64,000 nucleotides of DNA from Paeniroseomonas aquatica (GTDB taxonomy: Bacteria > Pseudomonadota > Alphaproteobacteria > Acetobacterales > Acetobacteraceae): NCBI RefSeq assembly GCF_030409335.1, contig NZ_JAUFPN010000170.1, positions 1 to 64,000 of the forward strand, given 5' to 3'. Below the pieces are notes generated by a model, which was given only the letters and a program-made list of their open reading frames with translations, made no database searches and was not told the origin of the DNA. Made by a program: the position numbers and the translations under genes. Positions 19,688 through 27,501 of the stretch are shown piece after piece; the first letter of the stretch is position 1; every line of letters begins with the position of its first letter.

Positions 19688-20812
19688 TCACAGCCCGGCA
19701 AGGGCGGCGGTGTCATCGAGCTTGCCGAGGGTGCCGAGCGGCAACAGGCGGTTTGCGTGACCCAGTTTCCGGCCCTCGCGGGCCTCCGCCTTGCCATACC
19801 AATGCGGAACAATTCCCTGAGTTTTCAATAGCCTCGGCCAACGATCGCGGCCGTCGGGACCGACCAGGTTGCGCATGACGGCATCGTGATGCCGGGCGGC
19901 GCTCGCCAGCGGCAGCCCGGCGACGGCGCGGATGTGCTGCTCGAACTGGCTCGCGGCGCAGGCATCCATGGTCCAGTGGCCGGAGTTGTGCGGCCGCGGC
20001 GCGATCTCGTTGCCGAGCAGCGAGCCATCGGGCAGCACGAAGAGCTCCAGCGCCAGCACGCCAACGAGTTCAAGGGCTTCGGCCACGCTGGCGGCATGGC
20101 GCTGGGCCGCGGCGGCCACGGCCGGCGGCAGCCGCGCCGGGGCGAAGCTGAGGTCGAGAATATGGTTGCGGTGCCGATTCTCCACCGCGTCATAGACCGC
20201 GACGGTGCCGTCCACGCCGCGCGCGGCGATCGCCGAGACCTCGGCCACGAAGGGTACGAAGGCCTCCAGGATCAACGGCCGCGGCGCCAGCCGGGCATAG
20301 GCGGCGGCGGCATCGGCGGCGGTCCGCAGCACCGCCTGGCCGCGGCCGTCATAGCCCAGCCGGGTGGTCTTCAGCACCGCAGGCAGGCCGATGGCGGCGA
20401 TGGCCTGGGCCAGCCCGGCCTCGTCCTCGACGGCCCGCCAGGGGGCGACGGGCACGCCGGCGGTGGCCAGGAACGCCTTCTCCGCCAGCCGGTCCTGGCA
20501 TACCCGCAGCACCTCGACCCCGGGCCGGCAGGGCGCCAGGGGAGCCAGGGCGGCCAGGGTTTCGGCCGGGACATTCTCGAATTCGAAGGTGACGACATCG
20601 ACCGCCGCGGCGAAGCGGGCCAGTGCCGCCGCATCCTCGTAGGCGGCAACGGTGGCAGCTGCGGCCACCTGCATCCCCGGCGAATCCGCGTCCGGGGCGA
20701 AGACATGGGTGCGGTAGCCGAGCCGGGCCGCCGCCATGGCGGACATCCGGCCGAGCTGGCCGCCGCCGAGGATGCCGATCGTGCCGCCGTGGGTCAGGGG
20801 GGCGTCAGGCAT
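19688..20812 (-). CDS. purK: 5-(carboxyamino)imidazole ribonucleotide synthase PurK
   Basis: ATP-grasp enzyme that makes N5-CAIR from AIR, bicarbonate and ATP in purine synthesis. The N-terminus [23 protein letters not shown] is the PurK signature, followed by [68 protein letters not shown] and the C-terminal LGKLDD. Length is 374 aa. The start overlaps the purE 3' end by 8 bases, so purE-purK is one unit. Confidence 0.96.
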   Translation of the reverse strand: MPDAPLTHGGTIGILGGGQLGRMSAMAAARLGYRTHVFAPDADSPGMQVAAAATVAAYEDAAALARFAAAVDVVTFEFENVPAETLAALAPLAPCRPGVEVLRVCQDRLAEKAFLATAGVPVAPWRAVEDEAGLAQAIAAIGLPAVLKTTRLGYDGRGQAVLRTAADAAAAYARLAPRPLILEAFVPFVAEVSAIAARGVDGTVAVYDAVENRHRNHILDLSFAPARLPPAVAAAAQRHAASVAEALELVGVLALELFVLPDGSLLGNEIAPRPHNSGHWTMDACAASQFEQHIRAVAGLPLASAARHHDAVMRNLVGPDGRDRWPRLLKTQGIVPHWYGKAEAREGRKLGHANRLLPLGTLGKLDDTAALAGL

Positions 20813-21305
20813 CGGCGGGCAGGTCCGGCACCCCGGCGGTCTGCGCCGCCCGCCAGTCGTCCAGCCGCGCCGCCAGCGCGGGATCCGCCAGCGCCAGGAT
20901 GGCGGCGGCCAGCAGGCCGGCATTGATCGCACCGGCCTTGCCGATGGCCAGGGTCCCGACCGGGATGCCGCCGGGCATCTGGGCGATGGAGAGCAGGCTG
21001 TCCATGCCCTTCAGCGCATGGCTCTCGACCGGCACGCCGAGCACCGGCAGCGGTGTCATGGCCGCAGCCATGCCCGGCAGGTGCGCCGCCCCGCCGGCGC
21101 CGGCGATGAGCACCTGCAGCCCGCGGCCCCGGGCGGCCCTGGCATAGTCGAACAGGCGTTCCGGGGTGCGGTGGGCGGAGACGACCCGCGCCTCGTGCGG
21201 GATGCCGAGCCGGCCCAGCACCTCGACCGCATGGCGCATGGTCTCCCAGTCCGAACGGCTGCCCATGATGACGCCCACCAGGGGTGCCGGATCTGCAGAA
21301 GTCAC
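20805..21305 (-). CDS. purE: N5-CAIR mutase PurE
   Basis: Converts N5-CAIR to CAIR, the step after PurK. Class I PurE hallmarks: [54 protein letters not shown] and [17 protein letters not shown]. Length 166 aa. It lies 12 bases downstream of the DUF465 gene on the same strand, so that small gene may be in the same transcript. Confidence 0.97.
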   Translation of the reverse strand: MTSADPAPLVGVIMGSRSDWETMRHAVEVLGRLGIPHEARVVSAHRTPERLFDYARAARGRGLQVLIAGAGGAAHLPGMAAAMTPLPVLGVPVESHALKGMDSLLSIAQMPGGIPVGTLAIGKAGAINAGLLAAAILALADPALAARLDDWRAAQTAGVPDLPADA

Positions 21306-21317
21306 ACGCGGTGCCCC

Positions 21318-21518
21318 TCAGGCGATGATGTCGGGGACAAGCCGGCCTTCCAGCCAGGAGATCTCGTCCTTCAGCTTCAATTTGCGCTTCTTCAGGCGCT
21401 GGACCTGCAACTGGTCCGCCAGGCTGGTCGACAGCCGGGCGATCACCGTGTCGAGGTCTCGATGCTCGCTCCGCATCTCGTGCAGGCGGCGCAGCAGGCT
21501 GTCTCGGTCATCCAGCAT
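21318..21518 (-). CDS. YdcH family DUF465 protein
   Basis: A 66-residue, highly charged coiled-coil protein: LLRRLHEMRSEHRDLDTVIARL, then VQRLKKRKLKLKDEISWLE, the DUF465 pattern. Function unknown. It heads a purE-purK direction group and is divergent from a second DUF465-like gene at 21673. Confidence 0.85.
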   Translation of the reverse strand: MLDDRDSLLRRLHEMRSEHRDLDTVIARLSTSLADQLQVQRLKKRKLKLKDEISWLEGRLVPDIIA

Positions 21519-21672
21519 CGTGATGCGGGCTCGGCCTGGTGAAGGTTGGACGACAAAGGAATGGGTGCATCGGGGGTGCCTCCGCCATTAGCATGTCCCG
21601 GCGCGGCCGCAACAGCCTGGCGCCCAAGCCGGGCCGGTGCTGCCGCGCTGAACAACGGAAGGAGTTGCCCGC

Positions 21673-21843
21673 ATGATGACCTCGCCGAGGCTCCGGTCCC
21701 TGGAAGACAAGCATGCCGTCCTGGAGCGACAGATTGGCGCCCAGGACGCCCGCCCGAAACCGGACGACCTGGAACTGGCGCGGCTGAAGCGGGAAAAACT
21801 GCGACTGCGCGAGGAGATCGAGAAGCTCCGCCGGCCGAGCTGA
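21673..21843 (+). CDS. Small DUF465-like coiled-coil protein
   Basis: A 56-codon ORF with a strong AAGGAG site about 10 bases before ATG 21673. The protein has two charged helices, LRSLEDKHAVLERQIGAQ and a C-terminal LARLKREKLRLREEIEKL, matching the KxxKLxLKDEI part of DUF465 proteins. It lies back to back with the DUF465 gene at 21318-21518. It looks real by ribosome site, codon use and family resemblance. Function unknown. Confidence 0.75.
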   Translation: MMTSPRLRSLEDKHAVLERQIGAQDARPKPDDLELARLKREKLRLREEIEKLRRPS

Positions 21844-21893
21844 CCGGCCGGTCCCCGCCTGGGGCCCCGCCTGGTCATCCGGCCCGGCGGCGG

Positions 21894-22460
21894 TCAGGCG
21901 GCGGAGTCTTCGCTGAGGTCCGGCAGCGGCGCGCTGCCGGGCTTCTCCCCGGCCGCGATGAGCGCGGCATTCAGGTCGGACTGGCTGCAGAGGCCCAGGA
22001 TCACCGGGTCCCGCGGCTTGATGTTGGCGCTGTTCCAATGGGTCCGGTCGCGCACCTTGGCGATGGTCTCCTTGGTGGTGCCGAGCAGCTTGCCGACCGC
22101 GATATCCGACAGGCTCGGGTGATGGCGAATGAGCCAGGCGATGGCATCCGGGCGGTCGTTCCGCTTGGAAACCGGCGTATAGCGGGCGCCCTTGCCGCGG
22201 GCCTTCGGGACCGGCAGGGCGGAGATCTGGATATTCAGCCGCAGCGCCGGATCCGCCTCGCAGCGGGCGATTTCCTGCCGGGTCAGCTGGCCGTTCAGCA
22301 CCGGGTCGTACCCGATGATCCCCTGGGCAACCTCGCCATCGGCGATGGCCTGGACTTCCAGCGGGTGCATGCCGACGAAATCGGCGACCTGTTCGAAGGT
22401 AAGCGACGTCTTGTCGATCAGCCACACGGCGGTGGCCTTGGGCATCAACGGCTGGGTCAT
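21894..22460 (-). CDS. trcR: Cell-cycle transcriptional regulator TrcR (DUF1013)
   Basis: A 188-residue protein matching DUF1013/TrcR, a conserved alphaproteobacterial DNA-binding-like protein. Visible features: LMPKATAVWLIDKTSLTFEQVADFVGMHPLEVQAIADGE (helix-turn-helix-like), GYDPVLNGQLTRQEI, then RPDAIAWLIRHHPSLSDIAVGKLLGTTKETIAKVRDRTHWN, a second helix-turn-helix-like unit, and a short acidic tail. The start ATG 22460 matches the family N-terminus; the longer open frame upstream covers a neighbouring gene. Divergent from the DUF1192 gene. Confidence 0.88.
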   Translation of the reverse strand: MTQPLMPKATAVWLIDKTSLTFEQVADFVGMHPLEVQAIADGEVAQGIIGYDPVLNGQLTRQEIARCEADPALRLNIQISALPVPKARGKGARYTPVSKRNDRPDAIAWLIRHHPSLSDIAVGKLLGTTKETIAKVRDRTHWNSANIKPRDPVILGLCSQSDLNAALIAAGEKPGSAPLPDLSEDSAA

Positions 22461-22592
22461 GGAATGCAACCTATCTGAGCGATGCCAATTGCGTGGTGCT
22501 ATGGACGGCCTGCGCACCCACCGCGGCTTGGCGTGGCATATAGAGGCGGCATTAGGCGGGGTCAAAGCCCGTGCGATGGGAGAATTAGCCGA

Positions 22593-22778
22593 ATGATCGA
22601 GGAGGAGACCCCGAAACCCGCCCCACGATTTGTCCCGGCGAGCATCGACAGCTGGGGCGTGGCGGAATTGCACGGCTATATCGCCGCCCTGCGGGCCGAA
22701 ATATCCCGGGCGGAGGCGGCCATCGCGACCCGGGAGGCCCACCGCGGCGCCGCCGATGCCTTCTTCCGGCGGCCCTGA
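22593..22778 (+). CDS. DUF1192 domain small protein
   Basis: A 61-residue protein starting MIEEETPKPAPRF and continuing SWGVAELHGYIAALRAEISRAEAAI, the amphipathic helix that defines DUF1192, a family confined mainly to alphaproteobacteria. Function unknown. It is divergent from trcR and tail-to-tail with hsp20. Confidence 0.8.
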   Translation: MIEEETPKPAPRFVPASIDSWGVAELHGYIAALRAEISRAEAAIATREAHRGAADAFFRRP

Positions 22779-22799
22779 GAACCACCGGAGGCCCGATGC

Positions 22800-22829
22800 A
22801 AAAAAGGCCGGCGGATCGCTCCGCCGGCC
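22800..22829 (-). terminator. Rho-independent terminator of hsp20
   Basis: Perfect 10-bp stem GGCCGGCGGA / TCCGCCGGCC with loop TCGC; on the minus strand six Ts follow. It lies 17 bases after the hsp20 stop. Confidence 0.92.
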
Positions 22830-22846
22830 CGTTGGATGCCGTGACC

Positions 22847-23335
22847 TCAGGCTGCCTGCGCCTGGGGCGCTTCGACCTGCGGTGCTTCCACCTGCGAGGG
22901 GGCAGCCACCACCCGGCCCGGCTGGACCGGAATGCGGCGCGGCTTCAACGCCTCCGGCACCACCCGCTTCAGCGTGAGCTGCAGCAGCCCATGCTCGAGG
23001 TTGGCGCCATCCACCACGATGTGGTCGGCCAGGGCGAAACGACGCTCGAAGGCGCGGCCGGCGATGCCACGATGCAGGAAGCTGCCGCCGGTCTCGGTCT
23101 GCGGCGCCCGCCCGGCCACCCGCAGGACGTTGTCCTGGGCGACGATCTCGAGGTCATCCGGGCCGAAGCCGGCCACAGCCAGGGTCAGCACGTAGCTGTC
23201 CTCGGCGGCTTTCTCGATGTTGTAGGGCGGGTAGCCCTGGGGTTCCGCGGAAGCGCGCGCGGTCTCGAGCGTGCGGGCCAGCCGGTCGAAGCCGATGGCG
23301 GTGCGGAACAGCGGGGAGAAGTCGAGGGTATTCAT
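22847..23335 (-). CDS. Hsp20/alpha-crystallin small heat-shock protein (IbpA-like)
   Basis: ATP-independent holdase for unfolding proteins. The alpha-crystallin domain runs from YPPYNIEKAAEDSYVLTLAVAGFGPDDLEI to ADHIVVDGANLEHGLLQLTLKRVVPE, the standard conserved end. A C-terminal IPV stands in for the IxI/V assembly motif, followed by a Pro/Gln/Glu/Ala-rich tail with repeated QVEAPQ. Start ATG 23335 (162 aa) matches the IbpA N-terminus (MNTLDFSPLFRTAIGFDRL). The leader carries a likely ROSE-type thermometer (see 23336-23440). Confidence 0.95.
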   Translation of the reverse strand: MNTLDFSPLFRTAIGFDRLARTLETARASAEPQGYPPYNIEKAAEDSYVLTLAVAGFGPDDLEIVAQDNVLRVAGRAPQTETGGSFLHRGIAGRAFERRFALADHIVVDGANLEHGLLQLTLKRVVPEALKPRRIPVQPGRVVAAPSQVEAPQVEAPQAQAA

Positions 23336-23440
23336 AAGGCGGAACCTCCTGAAGGGAGCAAGGTCCAGTTGTGCCGGCGGCCTGCCCTTTGCCTGACCCC
23401 ATCCGGGCATCAGGCGGAAGCGGCGGACCGCGCCAGGAAC
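23336..23440 (-). promoter_or_regulatory. Probable ROSE-like RNA thermometer before hsp20
   Basis: On the minus strand the last part of the leader contains TTGCTCCC (plus 23354-23361), then TTC, then the ribosome site AGGAGG (plus 23345-23350), 9 bases before the ATG. CTCC can pair with GGAG, leaving the upstream G opposite a G, which is the layout of the ROSE 3' hairpin (UYGCU facing the Shine-Dalgarno). An outer GGACC / GGTTCC pairing can extend it. ROSE elements are the usual temperature control of alphaproteobacterial ibpA-type genes. Upstream helices were not modelled. Confidence 0.6.
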
Positions 23441-23471
23441 CCCATGCGGGCGCCCCTGACAGGAGGTGAAA

Positions 23472-23509
23472 TTAGAAAACGCCGCCCCCCGATCAAGGGA
23501 GGCGGCGTC
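23472..23509 (-). terminator. Terminator of rpmE
   Basis: Stem ACGCCGCC / GGCGGCGT (23479-23486 with 23501-23508) with further C/G pairing inside; on the minus strand TTTTCTAATTT follows. It is 26 bases beyond the rpmE stop. Confidence 0.75.
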
Positions 23510-23534
23510 GAAAAAATCGCGGCGGCCGGGCGGG

Positions 23535-23762
23535 CTACTTCTTGCGGATGCCCAGGCCGGCGAACTTCTTGTTGAACTTCGCCACCTGCCCGCCGGTGTC
23601 CATGACGCGCTGCACGCCGGTCCAGGCCGGGTGCGACTTCGGGTCGATGTCGAGCCGGATGGTGTCGCCCGGCTTGCCGTAGCAGGAGCGCGTGGCATAC
23701 GTCGTCCCGTCGGTCATGATCACGGTGATATCGTGGTAGTCGGGATGGATGTCGGGCTTCAT
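23535..23762 (-). CDS. rpmE: 50S ribosomal protein L31
   Basis: A 75-residue L31: [20 protein letters not shown], then [24 protein letters not shown], and the C-terminal [10 protein letters not shown]. It has one cysteine and no CxxC zinc ribbon, as is common for the alphaproteobacterial form. The frame stays open upstream to 23906, but the ATG at 23762 matches the family start. Confidence 0.95.
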   Translation of the reverse strand: MKPDIHPDYHDITVIMTDGTTYATRSCYGKPGDTIRLDIDPKSHPAWTGVQRVMDTGGQVAKFNKKFAGLGIRKK

Positions 23763-23847
23763 GGCGCGCTCGCGGAATATGGCGCAGCCGATACCGACCG
23801 GCCGCGGGGAACGGGGCGTATAGGCGAAGGATGCGGGTGGCGCAACC

Positions 23848-24213
23848 TCAGCGCCGGCCCCGGCCGCCGCCCCGGCCTCCACCATGGCCGAAGCCGCGGC
23901 CACCATGGAAGCCGCCGCGGCCGATGAAGCCGCTTCGGTAGCCGCCGCGGTGGCCGCCCCACCAGCCGCCGCGCCGCACCCCGAGGCCGATCACCGGCCC
24001 GCCCGCATACCAGGGATAGGGATCGTAGAAGGTTACCGGCGGCGCCACCCAGGGCGGCTCCTCCGGCCCCCAGGGCGGGCCATGCTCGGCCTCATGCGCG
24101 GCGAGGATGGCCGGGTCGGGCAGGGCCGTCCGCGGCTGGCCGGCGCAGCCCGCGAGCAGGGCGCCGAGCGCCGTCAGCCGCAGCCAGGTTTCACAGGGGG
24201 TCATCCCGGCCAT
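23848..24213 (-). CDS. Glycine-rich lipoprotein
   Basis: A 121-residue protein with a lipoprotein signal ending LGALLAGC, a Pro-rich middle ([28 protein letters not shown]) and a C-terminal third made almost only of Gly, Arg, His and Phe. ATG 24213 is preceded by AAGGG at 8 bases. Function unknown; the tail could bind acidic polymers or metals (His/Gly). It ends 85 bases before rpmE on the same strand. Confidence 0.65.
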   Translation of the reverse strand: MAGMTPCETWLRLTALGALLAGCAGQPRTALPDPAILAAHEAEHGPPWGPEEPPWVAPPVTFYDPYPWYAGGPVIGLGVRRGGWWGGHRGGYRSGFIGRGGFHGGRGFGHGGGRGGGRGRR

Positions 24214-24225
24214 ATGGGGAGCCCT

Positions 24226-24882
24226 TCAGCCCGGCGCCATTTCCCCGCGCTCGATGACGAAGGTCGCCTCGACCAGGGGGCGCAGCAGCTCCGGGTTGCT
24301 CTCGGTGATGAGGATGGCGACATCCGGCAGCGCCTCGTGCAGCCGCTTCAGCGCCTCCGCGTAGCGCTGGGCGAGGACCGGGGCGAGGCCCTGGAAGGGC
24401 TCGTCCAGCAGCACCGCCCTGGTGCCGACCATCAGCGCCCGGCCGAGCGCCACCATCTTGCCCTGGCCGCCCGAGAGGCCGGCGGCGCGGCGCGGCGCGA
24501 GGTCGCGCAGCTCCGGCAGCAGGGTGAAGACGGCGTCCAACCGCCGGGCGGTCTCGGCCGCCGCCAGCTTCAGCACCTGGGCCGGCAGCACCATGTTCTC
24601 CCGCACCGAGAAGCTGCCGAACAGCCGCCGTTCCTCGGGCGCATAGCCGATCCCGAGGCGGGCGCGGTGATGCGCCGGCACGGTGGTGGCATCCGTGCCG
24701 TCGATGGCGACGGAGCCGGCGCGGGTCGGCAGCAGGCCCATCAGGGTCCGCAGCGCGGTGGTCTTGCCGGCGCCGTTGCGGCCGATCAGCGCCACCCGCC
24801 CGCCGGGGGGCACACGGAGGGAGACGTCGCGCAGCACCCGGATGCCGGCGATGTCGACGGAGACACCCTTGAGCTCAAGCAT
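24226..24882 (-). CDS. livF: Branched-chain amino acid ABC transporter ATPase LivF
   Basis: Second ATPase of the Liv-type importer. Walker A GRNGAGKT at 34-41, signature LSGGQ at 136-140, Walker B AVLLDEP with D160-E161, and the LivF-typical IGYAPEERRLFGSFSVRENM. At 218 aa it is slightly shorter than the usual 230-235, but all motifs are present. Its start overlaps livG by 8 bases. It is the last gene of the five-gene minus-strand cluster. Confidence 0.93.
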   Translation of the reverse strand: MLELKGVSVDIAGIRVLRDVSLRVPPGGRVALIGRNGAGKTTALRTLMGLLPTRAGSVAIDGTDATTVPAHHRARLGIGYAPEERRLFGSFSVRENMVLPAQVLKLAAAETARRLDAVFTLLPELRDLAPRRAAGLSGGQGKMVALGRALMVGTRAVLLDEPFQGLAPVLAQRYAEALKRLHEALPDVAILITESNPELLRPLVEATFVIERGEMAPG

Positions 24883-25630
24883 GGGCGGAAATCCCGATCA
24901 CGTCCCGCTGCACCACGGGGTCCGCCAGCACCTGGGCCGGCGGGCCAAGGGCTGCGATCCGCCCCTGGCTCCAGACCGCGACCCGGTCGGCGAAGCGGGC
25001 GACCACGTCCATGTCATGCTCGACAAACACCGCGGTGACGCCGGACTGGCGCAGCACCCGGACCAGGGTCTCGACGATCTGCATCTTCTCCGCCGCGGCG
25101 ACGCCGCTGGTGGGCTCGTCCATCAGCAGCAGGCGGGGCTGCAGCGCCACGGCCATGGCGATGTCGGCCAGCTTGCGGGCGCCCTCGTTCAGCGCGTCGG
25201 CGCGGCTCCCGGCCACGCCTTGCAGGCCGAAGCGCTCCAGCAGGTCCATCGCCTCCTCCCGCCAGGCCGGGCGGAGCAGGGGGGCGAGCGGCGACCAGAG
25301 GCCGAGGCGGGAGGCGACGGCCAGCGCCGCATTCTCCAGCACGGTATGCTCGGTGAACAGCTGTGGCAGCTGGAAGCTGCGGCCGATGCCGCGCCGGACG
25401 ATGGCGCGGGGCTGCAGGCCGAGGATCGGCTGGCCGTCGAACTCGATGCGGCCGGCCTGCGGCCTGAGATAACCGGTGGACATGTTGATGAAGGTGGTCT
25501 TGCCGGCGCCGTTGGGCCCGATGATGGCGAGGAACTCCCCCGCCATGACATCGAGATCGATGCCATCGGCCGCCTTCACGCCGCCGAAGGCCAGCCGCAG
25601 GCCCTTGGCCGAGAGCAGGGGGGTGCTCAT
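24875..25630 (-). CDS. livG: Branched-chain amino acid ABC transporter ATPase LivG
   Basis: First ATPase of the importer, 251 aa. Walker A GPNGAGKT at 38-45, Walker B LLLMDEPTSGV, and the LivG N-terminus LRLAFGGVKAADGIDLDV. The signature region reads LNEGARKLADIAMAV rather than the classical LSGGQ form, common among LivG relatives. Overlaps livM by 4 bases and livF by 8, indicating coupled translation. Confidence 0.94.
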   Translation of the reverse strand: MSTPLLSAKGLRLAFGGVKAADGIDLDVMAGEFLAIIGPNGAGKTTFINMSTGYLRPQAGRIEFDGQPILGLQPRAIVRRGIGRSFQLPQLFTEHTVLENAALAVASRLGLWSPLAPLLRPAWREEAMDLLERFGLQGVAGSRADALNEGARKLADIAMAVALQPRLLLMDEPTSGVAAAEKMQIVETLVRVLRQSGVTAVFVEHDMDVVARFADRVAVWSQGRIAALGPPAQVLADPVVQRDVIGISAHA

Positions 25631-26559
25631 GCGCCGCGCCCCTTCAGCTTGCTCGAGAGGATGCCCCAGACCCCGCCCGGGGCGAACAGGATCACCAGCA
25701 GCAGCACCCCGCCGAGGATCATCTGCCAGGCATCGGCGACCGCCGCCGCGGCATAGACCCGTACCAGCTCGAAGGCCGTGGCGCCGAGGAAGGGACCGAG
25801 CGCGCTGCCGGCGCCGCCGAGGATGGCGATGAAGACCAGCTCACCGGAGGAGGTCCAGTAGGCGAGCTGCGGCGTGACGTGCCGCGTCGTCATCGAGACC
25901 AGCGCACCGCCGACCCCGCCCATCAGCGCCGAGAGCACATAGGCAAACAGCAGCACCAGCCGGGCCGAGACGCCCATGAATTCCAGCCGCGTCTCCCGCG
26001 TCTTGATCCCTGCCAGCGCCCGGCCCATCGGCGAGCCGAGATAGGCCCGGACCAGCAGGCCGAAGCCGATGGCCAGCGTCAGGGCGATGCCGAACATCAC
26101 CCATTCCTGCACCTCCCGCTCGAGGCTGACGCCGGCGAAGGTCAGGGCGGCGATGCGGATGCCGTCGGTGCCATGGGTGATGGCGTACATCTTCTCCAGC
26201 AGGGAATAGATGACCATGCTGAGCGCCAGGTTCAGCATGCCGAAGAAGATGTCGCGGTAGCGCACCAGGAACAGGCCAATGACCAGCCCGAGGGCGGTGG
26301 CCAGCAGCGCCGCCAGCGGCAGCAGCAGCAGCACCTCCGGCACGCTCGGCGCCACGAAGGCGACGGTATAGGCGCCGACCGCGAGGAACATGGCATGGCC
26401 GAAGCTGACCTGCCCGGCGCGGAGCAGCAGCAGGATCCCGAGCACCGCGATGCCCTTGGCCAGCGCGACGGTGAGGACGAATTTGAGCCAAGGGATTGCC
26501 CAGGCGCAGAGTATCAGGGCGAGGGCACCGACGATCGCCAGCAGTGTCTCGCGCTTCAT
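25627..26559 (-). CDS. livM: Branched-chain amino acid ABC transporter permease LivM
   Basis: A 310-residue inner-membrane permease with about eight to nine hydrophobic segments. The LivM hallmarks are LLRAGQVSFGHAMFLAVGAYTVAF and the EAA-like loop YLGSPMGRALAGIKTRETRLEFMGVSARLVLLFAYVLSALMGGVGGAL, followed by a late GGAGSALGPFLGA segment. Overlaps livH and livG by 4 bases each. Confidence 0.94.
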   Translation of the reverse strand: MKRETLLAIVGALALILCAWAIPWLKFVLTVALAKGIAVLGILLLLRAGQVSFGHAMFLAVGAYTVAFVAPSVPEVLLLLPLAALLATALGLVIGLFLVRYRDIFFGMLNLALSMVIYSLLEKMYAITHGTDGIRIAALTFAGVSLEREVQEWVMFGIALTLAIGFGLLVRAYLGSPMGRALAGIKTRETRLEFMGVSARLVLLFAYVLSALMGGVGGALVSMTTRHVTPQLAYWTSSGELVFIAILGGAGSALGPFLGATAFELVRVYAAAAVADAWQMILGGVLLLVILFAPGGVWGILSSKLKGRGA

Positions 26560-27491
26560 ACCCGGCGGGTCTCCAGCACGCCGAACAGACCCTGCGGCCG
26601 GACCAGCAGCACCGCGACCATGATGATATAGGGCACCACCACCTCGAATTCCGGGGCGAAATAGACGGCGATGCTGCGGCCGAGCCCGATCATGAGCGAG
26701 GTCAGTGCCGCCCCCTCGATCTGCCCGAGGCCCGCGGTCGCCACCACGGCGAAGGACAGCACGATGGTGCTGGCACCGACGCCCGGCACCAGCGAGGTGG
26801 TGGGGGAGGCCAGCGCCCCGCCCAGCGCGGCGAGGCCGGCGCCGAAGCTGAAGGTCAGCAGCATGATCTTGGCGGCGTCGATCCCCATGGCCGTCGCCGC
26901 TTCCTTGTCGGTGGTGACGGCGACGATGACGCGCCCCGTCAGGGTCCGCCGCAGGAACCAGGCCAGCGCCGCGAGCGTCGCCACCGCCACGCCCGGCAGG
27001 ACAAAGAGCTGATAGGCGGTGAAGGGAATGACATCCTCGCCGAAGGGGATGTCCACCGTGCCGAGGAACTTCATCGGCGCGTCCTGCATGATGGGCTGCA
27101 CGCCCCAGATCAGCTTCTGCACATCCTCCAAGATCATGAACAGGGCGAAAGTGACCAGCAGCTGCAGCACGTCCTCATGCCCGTAGATCCGCCGCAGCAG
27201 CAGCCGCTCGATCAGCGGGCCGAGCACCGCGCCGACCAGCAGCGCCGAGAGCACCAGTGCGATGTAGCCCGCCCAGGCCGGCAGGCCGAGCGAGGCGAAG
27301 AAGATGCCGATCGAGGCCGCGGTATAGGCCCCGATCGCGAACAGGCTGCCATGCGCCACGTTGACGATGCGCAGCACGCCGAACACCAGGTTCAGCCCGA
27401 CGGCCACCATGAAGACCAGCGCCGCATAGGACAGCCCGTCGAGCAGGGCGAGGCCGAGCAGCAGGCCGTTGTCGCTGAACCATTCCATCAT
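26556..27491 (-). CDS. livH: Branched-chain amino acid ABC transporter permease LivH
   Basis: A 311-residue permease. Hallmarks: LLDGLSYAALVFMVAVGLNLVFGVLRIVNVAHGSLFAIGAYTAA and, in the cytoplasmic loop, VTTDKEAATAMGIDAAKIMLLTFSFGAGLAALGGALASP. Several hydrophobic helices. It lies 10 bases after the receptor gene stop and overlaps livM by 4 bases. Confidence 0.94.
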   Translation of the reverse strand: MMEWFSDNGLLLGLALLDGLSYAALVFMVAVGLNLVFGVLRIVNVAHGSLFAIGAYTAASIGIFFASLGLPAWAGYIALVLSALLVGAVLGPLIERLLLRRIYGHEDVLQLLVTFALFMILEDVQKLIWGVQPIMQDAPMKFLGTVDIPFGEDVIPFTAYQLFVLPGVAVATLAALAWFLRRTLTGRVIVAVTTDKEAATAMGIDAAKIMLLTFSFGAGLAALGGALASPTTSLVPGVGASTIVLSFAVVATAGLGQIEGAALTSLMIGLGRSIAVYFAPEFEVVVPYIIMVAVLLVRPQGLFGVLETRRV

Positions 27492-27501
27492 GCCGGGCGG
27501 C

